A stretch of 64,000 nt of DNA from Planctomycetales bacterium 71-10 (GTDB lineage: Bacteria; Planctomycetota; Planctomycetia; Isosphaerales; Isosphaeraceae): assembly GCA_001898385.1 (NCBI GenBank), contig MKTT01000089.1:75265-139264 (forward strand). Direction: 5' to 3'. Below, in pieces: positions 33,196 to 42,160 of this stretch. Both the position numbers and the translations under genes were made by a program. The stretch's first letter is position 1. Every line of letters starts with the position of its first letter. The notes beneath the pieces are model-generated. The model saw only the letters and a program-made list of their open reading frames with translations, was not told the DNA's origin and did no database searches.

Positions 33196-34038
33196 TCAAG
33201 GCAACGGCCCCGCCCCCATGAATCCGTCGTCGGAATAGTGAAAAGCGATGGAGTCTACCGCCTTCTTGGTCTTACCGTCGATCAACTTGTAGATCGCCAT
33301 GTATCCGAGGTGATATCCCGAGGCGGTCTCGGCCTCGAACACGAGCGCCTCGCACTGCCGGACCGCGGTCATGCCGCGGGTCATGCCGCGATTGAGATAG
33401 TCGGCGAAGAAGCGATCGGCCCGCCTGTGGACGCGACGCCGATCCGCCCAGACGCGGGCCTCGCCGATCAGGCCGTCCGTCGAAGTCTTGATACGGTCGG
33501 AAGCCTCGACGGGATCGCCGAATACGTCGTCGTCATCGTCCTCATCGGGCTCTTCGAGGCGGCTGTCGAACGCCTCGAATTGCAGCTTTCGCCGTGCGCC
33601 GGCGATCAGGCGGCCGGAGCGGAGCATCCAGTCGACGGCCGACAGCAGGTCGGGGCCGGCCTCGAAAACCTCGCATTGCTGGCGAGGGAGGACGAACAGG
33701 CGATCGCGGCGAGACGGGTGGAAGACCAGTTGGTCGCCGTTGAGCGTGTCGCCGATGCATACGCATTCCACCGCTCGCGCCTTAGGTAGGAGAGGGGGAC
33801 CTTCGTCCCAGAACCAGTACTGGGCGCGCTCTCGTCTCCAGGCGTCCACTTCCTTGTCGATACGCCAGGGCGGGTGGATCCGGATGAAGTCGGAAAGATA
33901 GCCCTCGCCGAGCCGCGTGACGTAATCGATGTAGCCGTCGGGGAACGTGATCCAGAGCTTCGCCTCCAGCGCCTCCACTTCCTCCGCCGAGGCGGTGACC
34001 AAGGGCCCCTTCACGACCTTTACATCTTCGGGCTTCAC
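33196..34038 (-). CDS. SMI1/KNR4 (SUKH) domain protein
   Basis: A 280-residue protein with a GTG start and AAGGAG seven bases upstream. Residues 15-60 have the SUKH core: SAEEVEALEAKLWITFPDGYIDYVTRLGEGYLSD. The middle has an acidic run (EEPDEDDDDDVFGD), and the last third (about 215-280) contains a mixed alpha/beta region ending AFHYSDDGFMGAG. SUKH proteins are best known as immunity proteins against secreted toxins, but stand-alone ones have other uses. No toxin gene is adjacent. It lies between two 26-base direct repeats, and its codon use looks slightly less GC-biased than that of its neighbours. Confidence 0.75.
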   Translation of the reverse strand: MKPEDVKVVKGPLVTASAEEVEALEAKLWITFPDGYIDYVTRLGEGYLSDFIRIHPPWRIDKEVDAWRRERAQYWFWDEGPPLLPKARAVECVCIGDTLNGDQLVFHPSRRDRLFVLPRQQCEVFEAGPDLLSAVDWMLRSGRLIAGARRKLQFEAFDSRLEEPDEDDDDDVFGDPVEASDRIKTSTDGLIGEARVWADRRRVHRRADRFFADYLNRGMTRGMTAVRQCEALVFEAETASGYHLGYMAIYKLIDGKTKKAVDSIAFHYSDDGFMGAGPLP

Positions 34039-34111
34039 GGTTCGGCTCCTTCTGGGAAGCCCGTCGAGGCGGGGCCGGCCGACGTCAGGATCGGCCGCCC
34101 CCCCTTCGGGG

Positions 34112-35659
34112 TCACTTGGTGGCGTTGGCCGTCACGCCCGGCCAGTCGTCGGTGCGGAACGGGGTGAGGGGGAGGCCCACCGCGCTGTACATGTTGCAGA
34201 CCGGGTTGTCGGCCCAGGCGTAGCGGACGGCCTCGGGCTGGGCGACCTGGTCGGACCAGACTTCGACCTTGTCGGGGCCGATCACCTTGGCCTGAGCGTT
34301 CACGAATTTCTTGTCCGCGCCGGCGATCGTGAAGCCGCGGGGCTCGTTGACGTCGAAGGGGCGGAAGCCGCCGTCGACGTGGTCGAAGGTGAGGACGACC
34401 TTGCCGTCCTTCTTCTCCATCGCCTTGTAGGTGGGGCTCTGGCAGGGGACGTTCACGCCGTAGTCGCGGGCGAGCGCCCAGCGGGCGAGCCTCATGCCGA
34501 CGTCCTGCTTGTTCTTGGGGTGGATGTCCTTCCCCTCGCCGATGTCGATGATGACGGCCTCGCCGGTGTTGGGGAGGCGGCCCATGGTCATCGTCTGGGC
34601 CTCGCGCAGCTCGGCCCACGCGCTGTCGGCGGGCTCGGGCTTCTCGGCCATGAAGTCGGCGAGCTGGACCCAGTAGAACGGGAAGTTCCCCAGGCCCCAG
34701 AGCTTGCGCCAGGTCTCGATCATCAGCGGGAACATATCTCGATACTGGTACGCGCGGCCGGCGTTGGTCTCGCCCTGGTACCAGATGGCGCCCTTGATGC
34801 CGTAGCCGATGGTCGGGAGCAAGACGCCGTTGAAGATGTTGCCGGGGCGGGCGTTCCCCTTCATCAGCCCGTCGGGATCCTCGTGCGGCTTGGGGCCGGG
34901 CTTGCCCTCGGCCTTCGCCTTGGCCTTGGCGTCCTCATACGCCTTCTTGGCGGCGTCGTAGCCCTTCTCTCGCTCCTCCCAGGCGGCGAGGAGGTCCTTG
35001 TACTTGGGGTCCGCGGCGAGGGTCTCGCGGGGGATCCAGGCCTCGCAGGCCGAGCCGCCCCAGGCGTCGTTGATGAGGCCCACGGGGACGCCGAGGGTCT
35101 GGTGGAGCTGGCGGCCGAAGAAGTAGCCGACGGCCGAGAACGGCCCGACCGTCTGCGGCGAGCAGGGCTTCCACTCGCCCTTGAAGTCCTTCTGCGGCTC
35201 CTGCGTGCCGACCTGCGGGACGGAGATCAGCCGGATGTTCGGGTAGTTCGCCGCGGCGATCTCCAGGTCGGCGTGCGTGGAGGAGCCGACCGACCACTGC
35301 ATATTCGACTGGCCGGAGCAGACCCAGACCTCGCCGACGAGGACGTCCTTGAAGGTCAGCGTATTCTTGCCCGTCACGACCATCTCGAACGGCCCGCCGG
35401 CCGCGACCGGCTCCAGGGAGACGCTCCACGCGCCGTCGCCGTCGGCCTTGGTGGTCCGGGCCTGGCCGTGGAACTCGACCTTCACGTCCTCGCCCGGCTC
35501 GGCCCAGCCCCAGACGTGGACCTTCAGGTCGCGCTGGAGGACCATGTGGTCGCCGAAGATCGCCGGCAACTTCACGTCCGCCCGCGCCGTCCCGCTCCCC
35601 AGGGCCGCCAGCCCCGCCAGCAGCCCGGCCGCCGCCCGGAGGCTCGTCGTTCGCAGCAT
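34112..35659 (-). CDS. Secreted sialate O-acetylesterase
   Basis: A 515-residue protein of the family's usual length with a signal peptide ([20 protein letters not shown]). The enzyme removes acetyl groups from sialic-acid-like sugars. Visible motifs: [15 protein letters not shown] (residues ~112-124, nucleophile Ser in GQSN), [36 protein letters not shown] and the late [19 protein letters not shown], which fit the SGNH-hydrolase-type esterase. Its extreme 3' end is duplicated 1 kb away. Sialic acids are rare in this group, so the true substrate may be another acetylated glycan. Confidence 0.88.
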   Translation of the reverse strand: MLRTTSLRAAAGLLAGLAALGSGTARADVKLPAIFGDHMVLQRDLKVHVWGWAEPGEDVKVEFHGQARTTKADGDGAWSVSLEPVAAGGPFEMVVTGKNTLTFKDVLVGEVWVCSGQSNMQWSVGSSTHADLEIAAANYPNIRLISVPQVGTQEPQKDFKGEWKPCSPQTVGPFSAVGYFFGRQLHQTLGVPVGLINDAWGGSACEAWIPRETLAADPKYKDLLAAWEEREKGYDAAKKAYEDAKAKAKAEGKPGPKPHEDPDGLMKGNARPGNIFNGVLLPTIGYGIKGAIWYQGETNAGRAYQYRDMFPLMIETWRKLWGLGNFPFYWVQLADFMAEKPEPADSAWAELREAQTMTMGRLPNTGEAVIIDIGEGKDIHPKNKQDVGMRLARWALARDYGVNVPCQSPTYKAMEKKDGKVVLTFDHVDGGFRPFDVNEPRGFTIAGADKKFVNAQAKVIGPDKVEVWSDQVAQPEAVRYAWADNPVCNMYSAVGLPLTPFRTDDWPGVTANATK

Positions 35660-36207
35660 CGTCCCGCCCCTCGCCTCAACGCGTCAAAAATACTCGATGC
35701 GACGCCGGGGCCACGACGCCCCCGGCTCCGGCCTGCACTATACGACGCCCCGGGGCCCGGATGAAGAGGCCGGCGGCCCCGGCCGTCGGCTTCGTTCGTC
35801 GCCGAACGCCGCACGCACACCGCAACGCAAGAGCTTCGCAGAAAACGACTTGGCCTCGGTTTTCGATTGGCTTCGATCGTCGAAGTCGATTCGATCGCGA
35901 GCGTCGTCACCGCCCGGGGGCGGCGTCCACGGGCCTTCCCCGTTCGCGTCGCCCCTTCGAGCGAGGGGGCGGCGTGCGCGAGGGGCGACCGGACCGGGCG
36001 CGTCGGCCGCGACGCGCCTTCGATGCCCTCCGGATTGTCAAAGATCGGTCGACCCCCTCGTCTGGATATGGTCGCGAGGATCGATCGCGGGATTTCAGGA
36101 ATCCGAGGGACCGTCGAAGGTCGTCGCGAGGCGGGAACGACCGCGGGGCCGCGCCCGAGGTCGGGCGCGGCCCCGCGTGATGGGGAGGCCACGGGCGCGG
36201 GATGGAA
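35660..36207. other. Intergenic region (548 bp)
   Basis: The region runs from the sialate-esterase start to the DUF1559 stop (both minus). It holds the esterase promoter and, at 36142-36177, the terminator of the DUF1559 gene. I see no coding frame with protein-like character. Confidence 0.5.
36142..36177 (-). terminator. Strong hairpin after the DUF1559 gene
   Basis: A perfect 17-base inverted repeat (CGCGGGGCCGCGCCCGA against its complement) with a two-base centre lies 30 bases after the DUF1559 stop codon. No T-run follows, so the exact mechanism is unclear. Confidence 0.65.
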
Positions 36208-37242
36208 TCAGAAGGCGTCGGACGAGACGATCTCGCCGCCGGCGCGGGTGCCGACGGCCAGCCAGCTCTGGTAGTCGATCGTGTCCTTCACGAACCGGAC
36301 CGAGCCGTCGAGGAGCAGCACGTTCACGCCGCCGGGGTGGTTCGAGGAGGCGGCGATGATCGAGTCGCCGTTGCGGTTCGGGCCGGTGTTGCCGTCGAGG
36401 GCGCACGACTTCTGGTTCGGGGTGGCGATGTGGTGGTAGCCGCCGCCGCGGGCGGCGTCGCCCTGGATCCAGCGCTCGCCCTTGTAGTCCCAGGTGCGGA
36501 CGGTCCCCTTCTCGCGGCAGGCCTGGAAGAGGAGGAAGTTGTTGTTCGCTTTGTCGGCGTAGTCGCGGATGCCCATATCGTTGTTCTCGGACCGGTAGAG
36601 CATGTGGCGGCCGTCCTTGCTGCCGGGGCCGATGCCGGTGCCGGTCCCCTTGAGGACCTCGCTGAAGATGGCGGTGTTGCTCGTCCCGTCGGTGACGGCG
36701 GCCAGCGTGACCATCTTGTTCAGGCCGCCGTCGGTCCCCAGCCACCACGACGGGCCGTCGGACGCCCAGTTGTTGTAGTAGCGGTTGCGGCCCAGGTTGT
36801 TGGCGTAGCTGGCCGCCACCTGGTCGTCCCAGCCGGCGTTGCCGTCGGACGGGCAGATGTAGGCCGCGACCCGCGTATGGCCGACCGTCCAGTTCTCCAT
36901 CCGGCCCCCGTCGACGTAGGACGAGAGGACGACGTTGCAGGCGTTGTACAGGGCCTGCTGCTCGAAGAATGGCAGCAGCCGCAGCTTCATCGAGAAGTGG
37001 GCGTCGTAGTAGTCGTTGCCGGGCCACGGGCTCAGGCCCGTCGGCGCCAGCACGCCGTTGGAGGACTCGTAGTTCTGCACCGCCAGGCCGATCTGCTTCA
37101 GGTTGTTCACGCACTGCGACCGCCGGGCCGCCTCGCGGGCGGACTGGACGGCGGGCAGCAGCAGGGCGATCAGGACGGCGATGATGGCGATCACGACGAG
37201 GAGTTCGATCAGCGTGAAGGCGCGACGCATATAACCAGACAT
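36208..37242 (-). CDS. DUF1559 type II pseudopilin-like protein
   Basis: A 344-residue protein typical of planctomycetes. It begins with a type IV pilin-like leader ([20 protein letters not shown]) cut at the RRAFTLIE site, then a conserved region ([25 protein letters not shown]) and, at the C-terminus, [23 protein letters not shown], the H-x9-DG motif of the family. The ATG at 37242 has AAGGA nine bases upstream. Dozens of paralogues usually exist per genome; proposed roles include uptake of large polysaccharides through pseudopilus-like fibres, which is not proven. The lipoprotein gene lies immediately upstream. Confidence 0.95.
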   Translation of the reverse strand: MSGYMRRAFTLIELLVVIAIIAVLIALLLPAVQSAREAARRSQCVNNLKQIGLAVQNYESSNGVLAPTGLSPWPGNDYYDAHFSMKLRLLPFFEQQALYNACNVVLSSYVDGGRMENWTVGHTRVAAYICPSDGNAGWDDQVAASYANNLGRNRYYNNWASDGPSWWLGTDGGLNKMVTLAAVTDGTSNTAIFSEVLKGTGTGIGPGSKDGRHMLYRSENNDMGIRDYADKANNNFLLFQACREKGTVRTWDYKGERWIQGDAARGGGYHHIATPNQKSCALDGNTGPNRNGDSIIAASSNHPGGVNVLLLDGSVRFVKDTIDYQSWLAVGTRAGGEIVSSDAF

Positions 37243-37371
37243 GAGAGGGCGTCCTTGTGTCAGGATGGCGCGAAGATCAGAGGACGGAGGGAGACGGCGA
37301 GGCGGCCCGCCCGAGGGGTCGCGTGGCGTGGCGGCGAGCGGACGCCGGGCGGAATCGCCCCGGCACCCGCA

Positions 37372-37590
37372 TCACGACTTGCGGGCCTTGCGGAAGGCCG
37401 CCTCCTCCTCCAACTGGCGCTTGCGCGCCTCCTCCTGCGACTTCGGGGCGTTCGGGTCGTTCGTCCCGGCCGCGCCGATGCCGGCCTTGGCGTCGCCCGT
37501 CCTGTCCGGATCGTCGGGGGTGCAACCGACGGGGAACGAGGCCGCCATGACGAGGACGGCCGATGCGAGGAGCGATCGTGAGCGGTTCAT
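37372..37590 (-). CDS. Small lipoprotein
   Basis: A 72-residue protein with a lipobox: MNRSRSLLASAVLVMAASFPVGC, Cys23 as the lipidation site. The mature part is short, charged and probably helical (EEARKRQLEEEAAFRKARKS). Small lipoproteins are regular partners of DUF1559 genes in planctomycetes; here it is 129 bases upstream on the same strand, so the two may form an operon. Confidence 0.75.
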   Translation of the reverse strand: MNRSRSLLASAVLVMAASFPVGCTPDDPDRTGDAKAGIGAAGTNDPNAPKSQEEARKRQLEEEAAFRKARKS

Positions 37591-38148
37591 TGCAGAGAGG
37601 TTCTCCCGGCCGGCCGCGATCCCGCTCCCACCGAGGCCGGCGGGCGCGCGCCCTGGCACGGGCCGCGAGCCGGGCCATGCGGGCGATGAGTCATCGGGCT
37701 GGCGAATCCGAAGGGGCGGGACCGGCGGGGGCGGAGGATGCTGCCGCCCCGACGATGGCTCGCCGGGGGGTCTGCGATGAGGCCCCATGGCCGGACGTGC
37801 TCTATTGTCGACGACCCGAAATTTCTGTCAAGACAGTCACAATCAATAAGACAGACTTAATCACCCCAATAGAACGGCCAGCCCAAGCGATAAAATTACT
37901 GGAATCCACATATTTAACATATTAAAATTGTCAATCACACACAGAGCATCTCCGTTCACCACCACACGTTGGGAGGATCCGCCGGGCGTCGTAGCCGCGT
38001 CGCCCGAAGCCCCGCGTCTCACGGCGGCATGGGGCGACGCGGTCGGGATTCCCGACGAAAAAAAGAGACCCGCCGCCGGCCTCTCGCGCGGGGCGAGGGG
38101 TCGGGCGGGGGTCTCCGAAGGTCGCGTCGGTCTCGTCGTCGGCGCTCG
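37591..38148. other. AT-rich intergenic island (558 bp)
   Basis: Bases about 37800-37945 are markedly AT-rich for this genome. On the minus strand two exact TTGACA boxes occur (at 37831-37826 and about 37934-37929), candidate -35 elements for the lipoprotein/DUF1559 operon, though -10 matches are poor. CTGTCAAGACAG (37825-37836) is a short inverted repeat around the first. The region also holds the terminator at 38058-38115. Confidence 0.45.
38058..38115 (-). terminator. Rho-independent terminator of the BON gene
   Basis: On the minus strand a GGGTCTC-ended stem (GAGACCCCCGCC at 38115-38104 pairing with GGCGGGTCTC at 38074-38065, with a small bulge) is followed immediately by seven Ts (38064-38058). 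It lies 34 bases after the BON gene stop. Confidence 0.8.
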
Positions 38149-38667
38149 TTACCGCTCCGGGGCGGGGCGGGTGACGGGGGCGGCGGCCTTGGCGCGGGGC
38201 CGGGGGGCGACGGCGGGGCGGTCGGCCGGGTCGACGACCTCGGTCGCGGCCTGGACGGCGAGCTGGTCGACGACGCGGGTGACGCCGACGGTGTCGGCGG
38301 CCAGCTCGACGGCCCGCTTCTTGGCCTCCTCGCTGGGGACGGACCCGCGCAGGGTGGCGATCCCCTGGGCCTCGACGGTGAGCTGGATGGGGCTGGATTC
38401 CAGCATCTTGTCCCAGTGGATGCGGCCGTAGACGCGGGCCTCGACGCTCATGTCGTTGACCCGGGCGCGGGTGTTCTCGAACGACTCGCGGACCGCCTCG
38501 CCGGTCCGCTTCAGGCCGCGTTCCAGGCCCTCCCGGAGGTTCCGCCCGGCCTGGTCGAGCTTCTCGCCGGCGCGCTCGATGGGCCCGGGCTCCTGCTGGG
38601 CGTGGGCCGTCGCGAGGACCATCGCCGCCACCACGGCCGCCGCGCCGAATCGCTTGATGCCGCTCAT
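38149..38667 (-). CDS. Secreted BON-domain protein
   Basis: A 172-residue protein. AGGAG lies eight bases before the ATG at 38667; a signal peptide follows (RFGAAAVVAAMVLATAHA). Residues 25-75 form an amphipathic helical stretch (AGEKLDQAGRNLREGLERGL), then a BON domain (ARVYGRIHWDKMLESSPIQLTVEAQGIATLRGSVPSEEAKKRAVELAADTVGVTRVVDQL). BON domains bind phospholipids or attach to the membrane. The C-terminus is Pro/Ala/Arg-rich. A periplasmic stress or envelope role is the usual guess. Confidence 0.88.
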   Translation of the reverse strand: MSGIKRFGAAAVVAAMVLATAHAQQEPGPIERAGEKLDQAGRNLREGLERGLKRTGEAVRESFENTRARVNDMSVEARVYGRIHWDKMLESSPIQLTVEAQGIATLRGSVPSEEAKKRAVELAADTVGVTRVVDQLAVQAATEVVDPADRPAVAPRPRAKAAAPVTRPAPER

Positions 38668-38941
38668 CCGATGCGCTCCTTTCGCGAATCTGATTCGTCT
38701 CGGGCCGAGGGCCCGTCGCACTCCATCACGGGCAAGAAGCATACCAGGCGGGCGACGTCCCGAAAAACCCCGGGGCCCGGGTCTCGACGTCGGGGCCACT
38801 GGACGGGAGGCCGCCGCGAGGGCAGAGTAAGGAGGAGCCCCGATCGCGGGCCGCACCTCGACGATTGACGACCTTTCATCAAACCCGGCGCGAAGGCCGC
38901 CGATCGAAGCCGCGCCGAGGCCCGGACGGCGGGGGGATCCC

Positions 38942-39784
38942 ATGGGCGACGCACCCGAAGCAGACGCGCCGGCCGAGGGCCGCGAGAAGTTGCAGCTCCG
39001 GTACGGCGAGGAGGGTGGGGAAGGGCCGCTGCTGGTGTTCCACCCGCTGATCGCCTGCCTGCTGGCGGGGGCCGCGGCGGGGCTGGCGGCGTTCGCCCTC
39101 GGCGAGTCGACCTACGGGGCGTTCGAGGCCGCGGGGGTCTCGCGGCGGTTCCAGGGGATCATCTCCGACCTGCCGACGCCCGCCGCGCGGGACGCGGCGA
39201 TGGCCCGGGGCGCGGCGACCGCCTACGCCGGGCTGGGGGGCCTGCTGGGCCTGTTCCAGGGGCTGGCCGCGGGGCTGATCCGCGGCGACGCCCGGCGCGG
39301 CGCCCGGGGCGGGGCCGCGGGCCTGGTCCTGGGGACGATCGCCGGCGGGCTCCTCTCCCTGGGCGTCCTCCCCGGGGCCCTGAAGTTCCGCGACCGCTCC
39401 TCGATCGACCCGATCCTGATCGGGACGGCGACCCAGGCCCTCATCTGGGGGCCGATCGCCGCCGCGGCCGGGGCCGCCTTCGGGTTCGCCCTGGGCGGGA
39501 TCAAGCTCGCGCCCCGGTTCGCCGCGTTCGCCCTCGGCGGCGCCCTGGTCGCCACGCTGGTCTACGGCGCGGCCGGCGCGGCGCTCTTCCCGCTGGCCGA
39601 GACCGACCGCCCCCTGGCCGCCCAGCGCGGCGCGCGCCTCCTGGCCCATATGCTCGTCGCGCTCGGCGCGGGGGCCGCCGTCGGCCTGGCGCTGACGGGC
39701 CGGGACCGACGCCCCGGGCGCTGGCCGTGGGAGGAGCGGAAGGCGCCCGACGACGCCGGGCCGGCTACGCCAGCAGCTTCTTGA
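38942..39784 (+). CDS. Polytopic membrane protein of unknown function
   Basis: A 280-residue protein rich in Ala and Gly with about six membrane helices (for example [49 protein letters not shown] and [19 protein letters not shown]) and a hydrophilic charged start and end. I recognise no family. Its last 20 bases overlap the end of the convergent DUF1501 gene. It is divergent from the BON gene with a 274-base gap. Confidence 0.65.
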   Translation: MGDAPEADAPAEGREKLQLRYGEEGGEGPLLVFHPLIACLLAGAAAGLAAFALGESTYGAFEAAGVSRRFQGIISDLPTPAARDAAMARGAATAYAGLGGLLGLFQGLAAGLIRGDARRGARGGAAGLVLGTIAGGLLSLGVLPGALKFRDRSSIDPILIGTATQALIWGPIAAAAGAAFGFALGGIKLAPRFAAFALGGALVATLVYGAAGAALFPLAETDRPLAAQRGARLLAHMLVALGAGAAVGLALTGRDRRPGRWPWEERKAPDDAGPATPAAS

Positions 39785-41222
39785 CCACCTCGCCGTGGAC
39801 GTCGGTGAGGCGGAACTGGCGGCCCTGGGACTTGAACGTCAGCCGGGTGTGGTCGAAGCCCAGCAGGTGGAGGAGGGTGGCCTGGAGGTCGTGGACATGC
39901 ACCCCGTCCTCGACGACGTGGAAGCCCAGGTCGTCGGTCCGGCCGATCGTCTGGCCCCCCTTGATCCCGCCGCCGGCCATCCACATCGTGAACGCCTGGG
40001 GGTGGTGGTCGCGGCCCATGCTGCGGCCGAGCGCGGCGTTGGACTCGACCATCGGCGTCCGGCCGAACTCGCCGCCCCAGACGACCAGGGTGTCTTCCAG
40101 CAACCCGCGCTGCTTGAGGTCCATGACCAGGGCGGCGGCGCCGCGATCGGTCAGGCCGCACTGGCCCTTCAGGCCGCCGGCGACGTCGGAGTGGTGGTCC
40201 CAGCCCTCGTGGAACAGGTTGACGAACCGGACCCCGCGCTCGACCAGGCGGCGGGCGAGCAGGCAGTTCAGGGCGAACGAGGGCTTGCCCGGCTCGGCCC
40301 CGTACATGGCCAGGGTGGCGGGCGACTCGTCGGAGAGGTCCATCAGCTCCGGGGCGCTGGCCTGCATGCGGAAGGCCATCTCGTAGGCGTTGATGCGGGT
40401 GGCGATCTCGGGGTCGCCCACCGCGCCGAGGTGGTCGCGGTTGAGGTCGCGGATCAGGTCGAGCGTGTCGCGGTCGAACGCGCGGTCGACGCCCGCCGGG
40501 CTGGCGACGTCGAGGATCGGGTCCCCCTTCGACCGGAACGGGACGCCCTGGAACGACGTGGGGAGGAAGCCGCTGGACCAGAGCGACGCGCCGCCGCTGA
40601 GGCCGCTCCCCGACGAGAAGACGACGAACCCGGGGAGGTCGGCCGACTCGCTCCCCAGGCCGTAGACGGCCCAGGAGCCGATGCTGGGCCGGCCGGGGAA
40701 CGGGGAGCCGGTCTCCAGGAAGATCTGCGCCGGGGCGTGGTTGAACTGGTCGGTGTGCATCGACTTGACGATGGCGACGTCGTCCACCACCTTCGCCAGG
40801 TGCGGCAGCATCTCGGACAGCTCGGCGCCGCATTCGCCGTGGCGGGAGAAGCGGTATCGCGACGACATCAGGCTGGCGTCGGGCCGGATGAAGGCGTAGC
40901 GCTGGTCCTTGACCACGTCGGCCGGGATCGGCTTGCCGTCGTGCTTGGTCAGCTCGGGCTTGGGGTCGAACAGGTCGAGCTGGCTGGGGGCGCCGGCCAT
41001 GAACAGGAAGATGACCCGCTTCGCCTTGGGCTCGAAGTGGGGCGCCCGGGGCGCGAGCGGGTCGGCCGTGGCGGCGAGGTCGGCCGCGCGCGATCGCCCC
41101 TGCATCAGCATCGACGCCAGCGCGATCTTGCCGACGCCCACGCCGCAGTCGCGGAAGAAGTGCCGCCGCGTCCGCGCGAGGTTCCACGCCGCGACTCGGT
41201 CGAGATGGGGGTTGCGTGACAT
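39765..41222 (-). CDS. DUF1501 protein
   Basis: A 485-residue protein. AAGGAGGT precedes the ATG at 41222, close to the ideal ribosome site. The N-terminus is Tat-like ([24 protein letters not shown]). Family motifs: [63 protein letters not shown] and [24 protein letters not shown]1501 proteins resemble sulfatases and alkaline phosphatases and, in planctomycetes, are usually encoded next to PSCyt1/DUF1549/DUF1553 genes. Here the nearest such gene is 3 kb away, so the pair is separated. The function is unproven. Confidence 0.92.
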   Translation of the reverse strand: MSRNPHLDRVAAWNLARTRRHFFRDCGVGVGKIALASMLMQGRSRAADLAATADPLAPRAPHFEPKAKRVIFLFMAGAPSQLDLFDPKPELTKHDGKPIPADVVKDQRYAFIRPDASLMSSRYRFSRHGECGAELSEMLPHLAKVVDDVAIVKSMHTDQFNHAPAQIFLETGSPFPGRPSIGSWAVYGLGSESADLPGFVVFSSGSGLSGGASLWSSGFLPTSFQGVPFRSKGDPILDVASPAGVDRAFDRDTLDLIRDLNRDHLGAVGDPEIATRINAYEMAFRMQASAPELMDLSDESPATLAMYGAEPGKPSFALNCLLARRLVERGVRFVNLFHEGWDHHSDVAGGLKGQCGLTDRGAAALVMDLKQRGLLEDTLVVWGGEFGRTPMVESNAALGRSMGRDHHPQAFTMWMAGGGIKGGQTIGRTDDLGFHVVEDGVHVHDLQATLLHLLGFDHTRLTFKSQGRQFRLTDVHGEVVKKLLA

Positions 41223-41268
41223 CGTGCGGCACCTCCTTCGATCGGGCCGGCGGGCGAATCCCGCCGTC

Positions 41269-41787
41269 CTATCCATTATCGCAGCCCGCGGCCGATCCGA
41301 CCACGGCGAAGCGGGCCTCGTGCTCCAGGAGCCGCCGCTTGCAATCCAGCCCGCCGGCGTACCCCGTGAGCGCGCCGCCCGCGCCGACGACGCGGTGGCA
41401 CGGGACGACGATGGAGATCGGGTTGCATCCGTTCGCGGCGCCGACCGCCCGGCTCGCCGACGGCCGCCCGATCCGCCGCGCCAGCTCGCCGTAGCTAATG
41501 CGATCGCCGAACGGGATCTCCCGGAGCGCCGCCCAGACGGCGCGCTGGAAATCCGTCCCGCGGGGGGCCAGCGGGAGGTCGAACGGTCGGGTTTCGCCGT
41601 CGAAGTAGGCGGCGAGCTGGGCCGTCGCCTCCCGGAACGGGGCGGGGTCGCATCGCCACGACGGGTCGGGCCGCGGGTCGTCCCGGTGCCCCTCCGTGTA
41701 GAGGCCGGTGAGGGCCCGGCCGTCGGAGACGAGCAGCAGCGCCCCGACGGGGCTGGGCAGGGTCGTGTACCAGGTGGACGGGGTCAT
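41269..41787 (-). CDS. ogt: Methylated-DNA-protein-cysteine methyltransferase
   Basis: A 172-residue stand-alone O6-alkylguanine-DNA alkyltransferase. PCHR at residues 129-132 holds the acceptor Cys130; [37 protein letters not shown] is the DNA-binding helix-turn-helix and Arg-finger region. It transfers methyl groups from O6-methylguanine onto itself and is then spent. GGAGGAAG lies five bases before the ATG. The neighbour upstream on the same strand is an Ada-AlkA fusion, so the pair splits the work of E. coli Ada and AlkA. Confidence 0.93.
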   Translation of the reverse strand: MTPSTWYTTLPSPVGALLLVSDGRALTGLYTEGHRDDPRPDPSWRCDPAPFREATAQLAAYFDGETRPFDLPLAPRGTDFQRAVWAALREIPFGDRISYGELARRIGRPSASRAVGAANGCNPISIVVPCHRVVGAGGALTGYAGGLDCKRRLLEHEARFAVVGSAAGCDNG

Positions 41788-41804
41788 CGTATCTTCCTCC
41801 AATT

Positions 41805-42160
41805 GAAGTCCCCTCTCCCGCCGGGAGAGGGCGGCCGCGCAACGGCGGGTGAGGGTCGCCGGGGTGCCGAGGGCACGTCGGCGCGCGATCCCTGAGCAGG
41901 CCGATGACGAGGGCCTTCTCCAGGGTGCTCCGTCGGAAACATCGGAGCGGGAGCATGAATCCTCCCTTCTCCCCTCGTGGGAGAAGGTGCCCCGGAGGGG
42001 CGGATGAGGGGGGCGCGACCGAGAGCCGTAGACGTCAAAGTCCACGCCGGCCGCGAGGAGCGACGGCGGTCGCCCCCTCATCCGGCCTTCGGCCACCTTC
42101 TCCCACGAGGGGAGAAGGATGCTTGTCGCCACCCTTCTCCGATGTTTCCGACGGAGCACC
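41805..42160. repeat. Nested palindromic repeat modules (locus 2)
   Basis: From 41805 to 41940 it repeats the module order of locus 1 (palindrome CCCTCTCCCGCCGGGAGAGG, GCGGGTGAGGGTCG, then GAGCAGGCCGATG), followed by module B at 41949-42018 and an inverted B at 42073-42118. GGTGCTCCGTCGGAAACATC (about 41925-41944) reappears inverted near 42134-42160, so the unit is bounded by inverted copies. It fills the space between ogt and the Ada-AlkA gene and runs into the latter's 3' end. Confidence 0.85.

Noticed and set aside
35761..36180. Plus-strand open frames between the sialate esterase and DUF1559 genes
   Set aside because: Arg/Ser/Pro-rich translations with no ribosome site or motif; probably non-coding.
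41805..42160. CRISPR-like interpretation of the repeat modules at 41.8-42.2 kb
   Set aside because: The modules are palindromic, vary in orientation and have irregular spacing without unique equal-length spacers, and no cas gene is near.
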